A stretch of DNA of 64,000 nucleotides from Volutella citrinella (Eukaryota; Ascomycota; Sordariomycetes; Hypocreales; Nectriaceae): contig JAWZSP010000007.1 of assembly GCA_034401135.1 (NCBI GenBank), positions 3,224,001 through 3,288,000 of the forward strand, read 5' to 3'. Shown here piece by piece: positions 19,296 to 29,653 of the stretch. The translations under genes and the position numbers were made by a program. Position 1 is the first letter of the stretch, and the number at the start of each line of letters is the position of its first letter. The notes under the pieces are model-generated. The model saw nothing but the letters and a program-made list of their open reading frames with translations. It was not told the DNA's origin and did no database searches.

Positions 19296-19679
19296 ATGCT
19301 CTTCAACAACCTTGCATCCGTGGCCGTTGTCGTCTCCGCTCTCTTTGTGCCCGCCGCTCTCGCAGACGGTGTCACCATTAAGTGGCACAGGACGACCACC
19401 TGTGGTGGTCCTGGGCCGGCCAGGTCCTATGACCGCAACGAATGCATCAAGCTGGGAGGCGACACCCGGAGCGTCAAGATTTTTGGCCGCACTGGTCTCT
19501 GTTCCTGTAAGTAGAAATCCCCAAGAGGCTCCCACTGGTGAAGAGTCCCTGCTGAGTCATTCGTCTCGACAGTGGAATCTTATAGCGACAGCAACTGCCT
19601 GAGAGGCCTCAGGAAGCTGCCAGAGGTCAACAAGTGCTACAGTCTCAGCGGAAAGAGGTCTGTCAAAGTTAAGTGCTAG
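19296..19679 (+). CDS. Small secreted cysteine-rich protein (six cysteines), effector-like
   Basis: A spliced gene for a 105-aa secreted protein. Exon 1 (19296-19506) encodes a clear signal peptide, MLFNNLASVAVVVSALFVPA followed by ALA|DG. The intron 19507-19572 (GTAAGT...GACAG) is followed by exon 2 (19573-19679), which ends at TAG. The join gives GLCSLESYSDSNCLRGL. The mature part, about 82 aa, has six cysteines (TTC, NEC, GLC, SNC, NKC, VKC at the C-terminus), enough for three disulphides. It is basic and contains no domain I recognise. Size, signal peptide and cysteine number resemble fungal secreted effector candidates or small antimicrobial-type proteins, but function is not inferable. 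Without splicing the ORF would stop at 19514, so the intron is needed for the last two cysteine-rich segments. Confidence 0.75.
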
Positions 19680-19907
19680 ATTTCAAAATCTAAGACGCTT
19701 TATGTCGGTCCGTGCTGGGTACAGACACAGTTGTCAAGGACTATCATTGTTGAAGAATCTGGCGCCAGATTCTACATCACTCTTGAGCTTAACTCGATAC
19801 ATTCATTACGATTAGCTTATTAGGCCGGTTAAGGAAGTCTGATATAAGTAATCCAACTACCTTGCTCAGCTACTCATATTCCAAGATGCATATAATGGTC
19901 TCCCTCA

Positions 19908-21040
19908 TTAGTGATCTGACTGCTCCTTCAAAAACAACCTCAGATCCTCTGCCATGACCTTGTGGGCTCCGTAGGTTCTATCCAACTCGTTAGAAAATCT
20001 CACCGTCGAGCTCGGCGTATTCACTCACATGTGGCCCGAGTTCAGCCAGAAATAGGTGTCGATTGGCGTGCACCCAAACCATTCCGGGTGGTCAATCACT
20101 GTCGCGTTATTCCACCCGGGACATATACCCGTCGTGTTCTTGAACCCGTACTCGGCCGACTCATCGAGCACCTTGTTGAAAAAGGTGTTGGAGTCGTATA
20201 CCATGACGTTGGCCTGCGGGTGCCTGCTCTTGAATCGCGCTGCGTGCTCGTCCAGCAGGCCGTTCCACGTGCTGACTCTCTGGACGACCTCTGGGGTATC
20301 GGGTCGGCCCAGCTGCCAAGGCGAGCGGTCTCTGGGTGGCAGGTTCAGGAACAGAAAGTTGCGGAAGTCAGCTTGGTACAGCGACTCGGCGCTTCCGGCG
20401 AAGAGGCCCTTGATGATGGACTCATACGGCTCTGGGAGAGGGAAGCCGAGCTTTGCGCCATCTCCCAGATCGTTGATTCCAATCCAGATGGCGATCAGTG
20501 CGTCCTTCTTCTTCATCCCCTTCTTCACTAGAGTTTTGTCGGCATACGTCAAGTACTGCTGCGTCTGATTGACCATGGGGATGGTGTGGTTGCCGTGCGG
20601 CTCAAGGAACTCGATGGAGTAACTAGAGCCGGCGTACGCAAAGTTCCACAGCTGTACACGGCATTTAGAAGGCAAGTGTTCTCCTTCCCCAATTCCACAG
20701 CCGCTCAGATACTGCACCCAGTTGGGGCCGGCAGCTGACGTCCCGGAGAAGCCTCCAATCATCTTGTTCGACAGGAGCTCCTCGGGCGTAAAGGCGAAGT
20801 GCCCTGGCCGGTAGTCCCCGATAAAACTGTAACCTGGATAGCCAAGCTGTCCCTGGGTGAAGGTGTAAGAGTCTCCAAATGAGATTCTGATGGGTATTAG
20901 AGTGGAGGGGCATGCGTAAGACGTGGAAATACTTACAGGTGCTTGATTTTATTCCAATCGAAACGTCCCGGCTTGGTCATGGCTAAGGCATCGCCAATTC
21001 CCCAACAAGCAAGGAGAATGGAAACGGATCCTAGTCTCAT
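19908..21040 (-). CDS. Secreted GDSL-type esterase/lipase (SGNH hydrolase, CE16-like)
   Basis: A three-exon gene: 21040-20937, 20886-20029 and 19977-19908, giving 343 aa. The introns are 20936-20887 (GTAAGT...CAG, 50 bp) and 20028-19978 (GTGAGT...TTCTAAC...TAG). The start MRLGSVSILLACWGIGDALA is a signal peptide, so the enzyme is secreted. The nucleophile block is ISFGDSYTFTQGQLGYPGYS. IWIGINDLGDG holds the GxND oxyanion block, and DTYFWLNSGHITYGAHKVMAEDL the catalytic Asp/His block, complete only after splicing intron 2. Domain order and length fit fungal CE16-like acetylesterases that deacetylate plant cell-wall oligosaccharides, which is inference from family. A minus-strand TATATAG lies about 97 bp upstream of the ATG. 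Confidence 0.88.
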
Positions 21041-22272
21041 TCTAGCAAATTTATTAGAAGTAGAGAGGACTTTGTATAAGGCTTTCAAACCTATCGTGGC
21101 CCGACCATGAAGCAAGACCAGGCCGGTGTCTATCTATATACACCCAAATCGAGGACTATATAGTTCCAATCACCGTTTGCCCCATTCTTCCGTGGTTCCA
21201 GCCTAAATCCCCGGAGTAATTAAATCCCATGGTTAAACCCGCCGATCACTGAGTGGGGATGAGGAGGCCGTACGAGTTCCCCCACAAACCATGAGATGCA
21301 TTTGATTTAGCCGCCAGGCCATGCAGACCGGAGCGACATTGTCCGTGCAACTATTTCCTCACTACTATACCCCGCTGCGGGGTTTGCACTAAGTAATTTC
21401 GTGTACTATCAATCCCTGGATGAATCGTAGTCTATCACCCAGAGTGTCGTAACTATACTCCCAGACACGAGGCATCTACCAGTACACATACTACCAGTGG
21501 TCTACCCTATCAATTTCAAGTTCAGGCGCAATCGGGTCTACACAGAATGTATAGTTGCATATTCACGACAAGTCATATGCGTATGTTTCCAATGTCAGTA
21601 GTAGAACTGATGCAGAGCTGTCGAGCAAAGAGAACAGAGCAGAAGACGAAGACACAATTCAGGACCACCTTAAGCCGCTCTCTCTTATCTAGTTCAATAC
21701 TTCACTTCTCATCCTCACAGTTTGAACCTCTCTGCAGCCTCAGAGGCTACTTTAAGCCGTCGCGATTCCTGAGAGTCACGTGTGCTGATCGGGGGTTTCC
21801 GCCCAAATGCTTTGAAAGAGTTCTACGCTGTCAGGTCCCCCCTTCCATTGATTGCATCATGACATATTCTCGCTGTCACCCGGGCCCTGCTGGCTTTTGT
21901 CCGCATGTTCTGCAAAAGCAGTGCATCCGTGACCGCCGTGGTCTCCGCTCCTTCCGTGTCTACAACCGTCATCCTCACCTTCCTTCCGGCATCATGGTCC
22001 ACTTGACTCCAGCAGAAATCGGAAGGAACTCTCCACATGAAATTTTCTACTGCTCCCCATCTACCCCACAACCTTTGGCCGTCGACTTGCAGAGCTAGCA
22101 GATGCATCACCGCATTCAAAGGCCACACCTAGAGACGAAAGCAGCCCGAGACATTCGAGCAATCGCACCCGTGGTGCTCCGCAGGGGCTACGACATCGAG
22201 CCATTCTCGCCGTCGTCAAATACACCCGATACGCTTTATCCGCCGCCCTCCGTATCGTCTATTCGGTTGGAC
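21041..22272. other. Intergenic region between divergent GDSL esterase and F-box-like gene
   Basis: A 1.2-kb shared upstream region. A 183-codon plus-strand ORF (21547-22098) has no domain, no splice support and a basic, cysteine-scattered composition typical of chance ORFs. No gene is called. Confidence 0.5.
21135..21141 (-). promoter_or_regulatory. Probable TATA box of the GDSL esterase
   Basis: The minus strand reads TATATAG about 95-100 bp upstream of the start codon at 21040. Confidence 0.5.
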
Positions 22273-23834
22273 ATGTCTATGACCAGCACCTCTTGGGCTC
22301 GGCTCCCTCCCAACATCCGAGAACGCGTGCTTCGTCTCCTGCCGGGTCTTGGGGTCCAACCCAGCCAGGTTGCTACTGTTTCGCGGGAATGGCAGTCTAT
22401 CATTGAGCCGCCCAATTTCGCCGAGATCACCTTGACAGACACTCGCCTCGCCGATTACGATTCCATGGAAATTCTTTCCCGCAGGAGCCGCCAGATCCGT
22501 AACATATGGCTTCGTGTGGAACTGCAGAGCTCCGTTTGTGAACTATGCGCACCAGAAGACGAACTACCATGGGAATTAGCCTTGGCAGACAAAATGTTGG
22601 TCACGCAGATCTGTATAGACCTGCTCTCAGCCCTCCACTCATGGGATCGTGAAGGCGACTTGGCTCTCGACATCAGTACTTCCTCGCCAACTAATTCACA
22701 GCACTGGTTCAAGTACCTCAGCTTCTACTCAGATGCACAACGAGGCGAGCGTCGCTTGCTAGACCGTCGCAGATTTGGGCAAGGATTCCAGTTTGGTAGC
22801 CGAGGTCACGGCTCGGACGTCGGGATGCAAGCATTCGACCAGATGATGGACTAGGGACCCTTTAATGACGAGTTCGAGGAGAGGCAGATGTGGTCAGAAT
22901 TCCCCCCCATCCGTGCGATCGGGGTCGTGCGCCTTCGGCAGCAAACGTGCCGACGCTGGAAGCCAATTACCCTCGCAAGTATGCTCATGTGCTTCCCCAA
23001 TATGAAGGAGCTTTACTACGAGCCTTGGAGAGAGTGGAGTTACCCAGCTGGACTTACTGATCGTCGTAAGTAATAGTGCTGCTGATGAATCTATCTCATG
23101 ATTCTCATCTCGAGAATCGCTAGGACACTGACCAACCTGATCCTGGCATAGGCAATGAGGTGTTGCTCGAGATGCTTGCCCGTACAGGCATATCGAAACT
23201 AATCATTTTCGAAAACTTCAACTACGTATACCCTAGAAGCTGTTCCAATACCCCCCCTGCTATGAGGGCGCGAACTCCCAGCGTTGGCCAGGCGCTTGCA
23301 GGACTGAATCAGCAACTCGCAACCCTGTCGGCCTCTTTTATAATTGACGCTGGTTACTTTTTTAAAACGATAACACCTTTGCGGAAGTGGGAAAATCTCA
23401 CGTGTCTCGCGTTGACATCAACTATACTCACAGATGATGCCTATGTCAAGGACATCAACGCCATGCTGCAAGAGGCTGCGGTTGCTGCACTAAGCATGCC
23501 AAAGCTTGAGACGCTGGAACTCTGGAACGGTAGGGCCGGCATGGCAATGTTGTTCCGCTACCAAAAGGCCCAGGACGGACAGCCGGCTGTCATCACCATA
23601 CGGGGGACATTCGAGCTTGCTCTCGGGGCTGGCGTCATGGCGATGTGGAATGTCGTCGCACGTCAGAATGGCCACAGCGGTCTTGCTTTCCAGAGATCCT
23701 CGATTGATCCAGGTGCCATCCGAAGCCACGGCGATGCTATATCCCACCTGAAGCTCTTGAGCGAGGTCATCATGCCCATCTCGCTGCAGCAGATTATCAA
23801 TGACCATGAACTCCGGGATGGCGTGACGAATTGA
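22273..23834 (+). pseudogene. F-box/DUF6546-like protein gene interrupted by an in-frame TAG
   Basis: The reading frame starts at 22273 with SWARLPPNIRERVLRLLPGL (F-box-like), followed by VATVSREWQSIIEPPNFAEITLT and IWLRVELQSSVCELCAPED. It stops at TAG 22852-22854 after QAFDQMMD. The same frame resumes at once with GPFNDEFEERQMWSEFPPI and RLRQQTCRRWKPITLASML. It then crosses a good intron (23066-23151, GTAAGT...GCATAG), and 23152-23834 completes a typical C-terminal half (MLARTGISKLIIFENFNYVYP, MPKLETLELWNG). Both halves resemble fungal F-box proteins with a DUF6546 C-terminus, as I recall that family. One base change (for example CAG or GAG to TAG) explains the break; full length would be about 491 codons. 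Alternatives are stop readthrough, a short unrecognised intron or a sequencing error. Confidence 0.7.
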
Positions 23835-24596
23835 GCGTGGTCAGGGACAAGGTCGGGATCTGGATGGGTTAGGGCATCGGCTTCAGGAAGCTCCACATGA
23901 GGCGAAAGGAAAGGTATGTGCGGGCGCTATCAGCGACGAAATGGCGAGGGTCTTGACCGACGAGGCTAATTCCGAAAGTCGCCAAATCCTTGGGAAATCC
24001 ACTGGGCGGGAGCGCACCGAGTTCACGTGGAAGGACTAGGCAATTATGGGGGGGGTTGTTAATACCTTACATTGCGATGTAGTGGACAATAACGGTGGTA
24101 GTAGTGATAATGGTGATGATGGTGAATCAGTGATAGTGTCGATGGCAGTGGAGATGAGAGAGAAGACAGTTATTCGAGCCTGGACACAACACCATTACGG
24201 CTGCATGCCCATTCCATTCAGACGGCAAGCGTCATGGGCGTCGCTATTGCACAATTGGGAGTGATGGTAGTAGCATCGCAACCAGAGCCCATCGGGTAGC
24301 CAGCATTGGCTTGGGAAACAGGATGCAACGAGGATTGAACAGCAGGCAGCTCAGCAACTACCCAAATGGTATGTAGACCAGTCCTTCCCTCAAGGATAAC
24401 GGCTTCGCAGTTATTCCAGTGTCATCCGTCGTCGCCGCCAGGGCCAGCAGTCGGCACATAGTCCGGAATGGGCACCATGACGATCAACACCACAAATCCC
24501 GTCCCAAACTCAAAACCCAAGACAACACCACACCTGTGAAAAACACCCGATGCACTTCAGTTCACATCTCCTAACCCTCGAGACGCCGCCCCCGCC
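23835..24596. other. Intergenic region with a short trinucleotide-like patch
   Basis: No gene was seen. Around 24092-24140 the sequence is an imperfect run of GGT/GAT/AGT-type triplets (ACGGTGGTAGTAGTGATAAT and following). The last 100 bp is a C/A-rich leader for the monooxygenase. Confidence 0.5.
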
Positions 24597-25808
24597 ATGT
24601 CCTTCCGTCCCCGCATCGCCATCATCGGCGCCGGCCCCGCCGGCCTCACCCTCGGGCGCCTCCTACTACAGCGCCAGATCCCGTCCACCATCTTCGAGCT
24701 GCGCCCGCGCCCGTCGCCCGGGGACCTCGCCGGCCCTTGCGGCATGCTCGACCTCCACTCCGAGTCTGGCATCGCCGCCCTCCGTGACGCGGGCCTGTAC
24801 GACGCCTTCGTGCCACTGACGGGCGAGTGCTCCGAGGCCACCCGCGTCGTCCACCGCGACGGCCGCCTCCTCCACCAAGACGCCGGCGCAGACAGCCGCC
24901 CCGAGGTGTCACGGCACGCCCTCATCGGCCTCCTGCTATCCAGTCTGCCACCGGACATGATCAGGTGGGAGCACAAGGCCCTTGGCGTCACCCGCACCGA
25001 GACGGCCGAAGGTGTCACGGACCTTGTCGTCGACTTTGGGCCCCAAGGCGCGCTCCCCTTTGACCTGGTCGTCGGCGCCGACGGGGCCTGGTCCCGTGTG
25101 CGCCCACTCCTAACGCCCGTCGCGCCGCTCTACAGTGGCATCCAAATGGTCACCCTCGACCTCGTCGCCGTCGCCGTCCGCCACCCCGAGCTAGCTGCCT
25201 TCCTCGGCGACGGGAGCATGATGGCCGTCGGCCGCGGCAACGGCGTCATCAGCCAGCGCGGCGCAAAGTCGGCCGCTCGCATCTACCTCGCCGTCGGCAC
25301 CCCGGACGACAAGTTCGCGGAGTCGTCGGGCCTCGCCCGCAAGACGGCCGCCCAGGCAAAGGACTCACTCCTGGGCGACGCGGCCCTCTTCGGCGACTGG
25401 GGAGACCCCGTCAAGGCCGTCATTGCCACTGCGTGCGACGAGGCGGGCGACACCATGCTCGACATCAAGCCGCTCTACATGCTCCCCGTCGGCCACCGCT
25501 GGGACGCAGCGACGGGCGCCACAGTCATTGGTGACGCGGCCCATCTGATGCCCCCCTGGGCCGGTGAGGGAGTCAACCTCGCTATGTGGGACAGTCGAGA
25601 CCTAGCAGCCGCGATTGCCAACGCCAGCAGAACCAGCAAAGCCGAGTTTCAAGCGACGCTGGGGCCGTTGATTCACGCATTCGAGGAGGCCATGTTTGCT
25701 CGAGCGCAGGAAAAGGCGCAGGAAACAATGGAAAACAAGGCAATGATGTTTGATGCTGAAGACGGAGCAACACCAATGGCCGAGTTCTTCAAGTCAGTCC
25801 AGGGCTAA
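24597..25808 (+). CDS. FAD-dependent monooxygenase (aromatic hydroxylase / TetX-like)
   Basis: A 403-aa intronless group A flavoprotein monooxygenase, which uses NAD(P)H and O2 to hydroxylate small aromatic or polyketide-like substrates. The N-terminal FAD-binding motif is IAIIGAGPAGLTLGRLLLQR with FELRP at the end of the second strand. Mid-protein DLVVGADGAWSRVRPLL is the DG motif, and TVIGDAAHLMPPWAGEGVNLAMWD is the GD motif contacting FAD. There is no transmembrane segment, and length is normal for the family. It stands alone here, without polyketide or terpene synthase neighbours, so a biosynthetic role cannot be assigned. It is very GC-rich at third codon positions, like the thiolase, with no sign of decay. 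The start ATG is preceded by CCGCC. Confidence 0.9.
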   Translation: MSFRPRIAIIGAGPAGLTLGRLLLQRQIPSTIFELRPRPSPGDLAGPCGMLDLHSESGIAALRDAGLYDAFVPLTGECSEATRVVHRDGRLLHQDAGADSRPEVSRHALIGLLLSSLPPDMIRWEHKALGVTRTETAEGVTDLVVDFGPQGALPFDLVVGADGAWSRVRPLLTPVAPLYSGIQMVTLDLVAVAVRHPELAAFLGDGSMMAVGRGNGVISQRGAKSAARIYLAVGTPDDKFAESSGLARKTAAQAKDSLLGDAALFGDWGDPVKAVIATACDEAGDTMLDIKPLYMLPVGHRWDAATGATVIGDAAHLMPPWAGEGVNLAMWDSRDLAAAIANASRTSKAEFQATLGPLIHAFEEAMFARAQEKAQETMENKAMMFDAEDGATPMAEFFKSVQG

Positions 25809-25922
25809 CGTCACAGCAACAGCCAACACGGCATGCCATCAATTGCGTCAATTAACAGTGTACATGATCATGCTAGATTCAAACCCAATATTGCACCATT
25901 CTTCGTCAATATATCATCACGA

Positions 25923-28900
25923 CTACAAGGCGGCCGGTTGGTAATAATCTCGGAACCGGTCAGTCTCCTCCCACTGCACATTGTACACCACATTCCAGCA
26001 ACGCAACAGTAGCATAGGGAATCGGACTGTCCAAAACGCCAAGTACCCATCCGGCAGCGGCCCGACCGTGTGCTTCAGCGCTTCCGACATGTCCTCGTAG
26101 TGATTCCGCTTGTTCCGAAGAGCACGTAGCAAATCCAAGAGCCGCGACCCAGTGTACTTGCGCTGTTTGCCGAGCGAATCGATAAAGTCGCGAGGAAGGG
26201 CGCGGAGGAAGTCACCCCTGGTAATGTCCGGTGCGTTGGACTCCAGCTCAAGGAGCGCATCCGATGGCGGGTCCCTAGGCTCCTTTTCGAAGTGGTCCGA
26301 CACATCGCACAAGAACGCCAGGCGCTTCTTAGCTGACCAGAAGAAGGGGTGCGACATGATCTCCCTGGCCGTCGGCCGTCTCTTGGGCTCGGGATGTAAC
26401 ATCGAGGCAATCAGGTCCTTTGCCTCGTACGCAAAATCCCCGAGTGAGTCCAGTGGCCGGAGATTGTAATTGCCTTTGCGAATGTTGACCTCTCGCATGT
26501 ACCTGTCACCGCAGTCAAACGGATGGGATCCATTCGTCAAGACGTAGAAGAAAACAAGGCCGAGGGAGAAGATGTCAATCGCACGCGTGGCCCGGCGGTT
26601 GGAACCCATGGCGTCGTTCACCAACACCGAGCCAGAGCCGCTCTGCTGGCTCGCCTCCATCATTGAAAGGTCCCGAGCGTCATCATCGAGGAGTAGCTCT
26701 GGGGCGCGCCATCCAGACGTGCCAGCCGCTCTGCCCGTGGTCGCACCAAACGAGGACTGGCCACCTTCAAGCTTCTTGCACAGGCCAAAATCTGACACCA
26801 AGAGGCGGGGCATGCCATCCTTGCCCATGTTGACGAGAATGTTTTGGGGCTTCAGATCTCGATGCACAATACGCAGGGAGTGGAGGTGGCTGATGCCGTT
26901 GGTAATTTGATACAAGACACTGGGGAGATCATGCCGGCCGGCGTTGGCGAGCTCGTGGAAGAAGTGCGGCTTCTCAATCACATCCGCCAACGAGGCTGCG
27001 CATCGCTCCAGGGCGATGTACAAGAACCCGTCTCGCATCTGTTGCGAGTAGTAACGAATAACTGCTTCTGTTAGCTTGCTTCCAGATCGGGATTTTAGAG
27101 CGGGCGGTGCCAAATACCATTGGGGTGATCATCACTCTCTCGGAGCAACCGCGTCTCCTGGGACGCAATGTCATAAAACTGTATCAACATCCGCTTGACG
27201 GCCACATCACGACCGTCAAACTTTCCAGAAAACACCAGGGTTCCGTTGCTGCCGGTACCCAGCTGCTCGTTGGTGTTGACCTCGATGTTGCCCATGCGGA
27301 TGACAGGACCAGTCACACTCTGCATATCGTTGGTGACGGTCATGACATCAGGCTCAAGACTGGGGCGGTCGCCGAGTTTCTTGGCGTTGTTGACAGCATC
27401 CTCGACTGTACCCTGATCAGGCTCGTCGTCGCGAGACTGCGACATGTCCCGAGCGCGACCCTTACGGTGCTTGACGCCGCCCCGCCTGCCTCGGTGAGCC
27501 TTCTTCTTCTTCTCGGGAGCGCCATTCGGGGCAAGCTGGGCCGCATCCTGGTCCTTTTTGGGCTCTGGAGAGGATTCCGGAGGAGTAGCTGGAAGGTTAG
27601 GCTCGGGCACCTTGATCTCGGGCACTTCGCCAGGTGTCGCTTCGGCCTTGACCTCGTCCTCAACGTTTTCTTCAGGCTTCGTCTCAGGCGGCGATGTCTC
27701 GGGTGGCTTCTCATCCAAAACCGCCTTGACTTCCGTTGGTTCGGCGGGCACCTCATCGGTCACCCTGTTGTCATCCTCGTCATCGGACCCAACTCCTTCA
27801 GCCATGTAATGCTGGATCTGGTTCACAAAGCCCTTAGTTCTCATGCGATGGTACGCACGACGAAGCTTCTTCTCATTGTAGATCAGCGTGACAACGAAGA
27901 GGATAATCAAAATCGGGTTGCTGATGAAGTCAATCACACTGTTGGCAGCGCTTTGCGGAAGAGACTTGACTTTGGTGATGATGGTTGGCTCGTCCGGAGT
28001 TTCCCAGGTTGTTGGTAGATTGGAGTCGTTCTCTTGCTCTGGGTCACTCAGAGGTTCGAGCAGACCACCGGGGAGTGAGGGTCGTTGAGGATCGTCCCCG
28101 GTATAGCCACCCTTCTCTAGGTAATGCGTTCCGACCAAGGCTTGGGAAATCTTCGACGGGCTAATGGTCTCCCACGCGGGCGCCACCTCCCACCAGTCGG
28201 GTCGCGAAATTTGGGCGACCGGGGCATTGATAATCAGGGGGTAGAGCCGCCCAGACATGGCATACCAGCCGCCAGTTCGCGTCTGGTTGAGGAAGATGCT
28301 ATTGAGTCGCATCCGAGCAATGGACTCGTCCTGGGACGGCATGGAGGGCTGTGGTAGAACCACGAGATCGGGGTTGCTATCCAGTGTGGCGTCCCAAGGA
28401 CGACATATGTCGAAAACACGAGCGACGGGTGCGGAAAAGTTCTCAGTGAAGAGAGGCACAGCTTTCTGGGTGCGGGAGTAGTCAAAGGCGTACACCTTTC
28501 CATCATGCTGGCTGGTGATGTACTTGCTGTCCAGCGAGTAGTGGTGCTGCTGGGCCAAGTCGTTGTCAAATGAATTGGGAGTCCATTCTGAGTACTTCAG
28601 AGTGGCAATGGGCTTTCCATCAAGCCTCTGGATACCAACGGTATATTCGGTTCGCCCCAAGGTAATGGTGCCAGTGGAGCTGCATTCTCCACTGTCCGCG
28701 TTGTACAAGGTGTTTGGCTGAAGACAGCTCTCAGCCTCGTTGACATGAGAGCCGCCGGACCCGAACCACTTGAGGACCCTGCCCGAGGCAGCATCCAGCG
28801 TCACCATTGTCGTCTTCTTGTCGCCGGTATAGACAATGGAGGCCTCTTTATCGGCATGGGCGCTCAGCCCCTCGACGACTTTCTTCATAGAAAAGCCGGT

Positions 28901-29653
28901 CCGGACCAGGCCGGTGTTGGATTCGGGGATCCACATGTAGATGGTGCCGTCGCGGTTGGGTTCAATGGCCCATATGTAGTGGTCGACCGGGTTGTAGTCG
29001 TCATCGAGGCTGGAATGATTTACGCGATGGTGCTTAGTGTCGACCATGGGTTGGTCGACCTCGAGGTGCCAACGCTCCTTGCCAGTGCGTCTGTCACTGG
29101 CGTAGAGGTCTCCATCGACGGTCGCCAGAAGAACAAAGTCTTCCACTTCCCAGTCCTCCAGACTCCGCGCAATCTGCGGCGAGGCAAGCCCAGAAGCAGG
29201 AACGCTGCTGGGCCGGTGATGTCGTGAAGGGTGTGGTGCTCGTACGGGGTGAGCCGGAGCCAAAGTTGCGAGGGCGCTCGCATCGTCAGGGATGATGGGG
29301 TTTTCGTCTTTCGAATTTTTTCGGACGGGGGGGACGCGCTGCCCCTTCTGGGGCGGATGCTGGTGGTTGACCTGTCGCCTCTTTATCGAGGCAGCCCGCT
29401 TCTGGGCCGTCTCGCGAGATGATTCAACATTGTCAACTGGGGTAGCATCCCACTGGTGAATCTGAGCGTCGTCGGCGAGCTGGGGAGTGCTGCCGGCGGC
29501 TGCTCTTTGCACATGAGGAACCGCGTCAACGGGTCGGTGCTGCTGCTGAGCGTCGACGAGTTGTATCCAGGGTAATAATATGATAGCAAAGGCGAGAAGG
29601 AGTTTCTGTTGCTGGGAGGGTCGACGGCCCTCGCCCGGAGGTCGTCGCAGCAT
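25923..29653 (-). CDS. ire1: IRE1 unfolded-protein-response sensor kinase/endoribonuclease
   Basis: A 1,224-aa ER transmembrane sensor. On ER stress IRE1 oligomerises, autophosphorylates and splices HAC1/hacA mRNA. Exon 1 is 29653-27118, a 56-bp intron follows (27117-27062, GTATTT...GCTAAC...GCAG), and exon 2 is 27061-25923. The join restores ESDDHPN|VIRYYSQQ, an exact kinase block. A signal anchor (LLLAFAIILLPWIQLVDA) lies near the N-terminus. The luminal beta-propeller-like part includes FVLLATVDGDLYASDRRTG. A membrane helix is near residue 575 (ISNPILIILFVVTLIY), followed by an acidic linker and a basic patch (KKKKAHRGRRGG). The kinase shows GTGSNGTLVFSG, VAVKRML, HRDLKPQNILVN and DFGLCKKL. 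The C-terminal KEN RNase shows LLDLLRALRNKRNHYEDM with the catalytic His. All key residues are present, so it should be active. Confidence 0.97.

Noticed and set aside
21547..22098. 183-codon plus-strand ORF before the F-box-like gene
   Set aside because: No domain, no orderly composition, and it lies in the shared promoter interval of two divergent genes.
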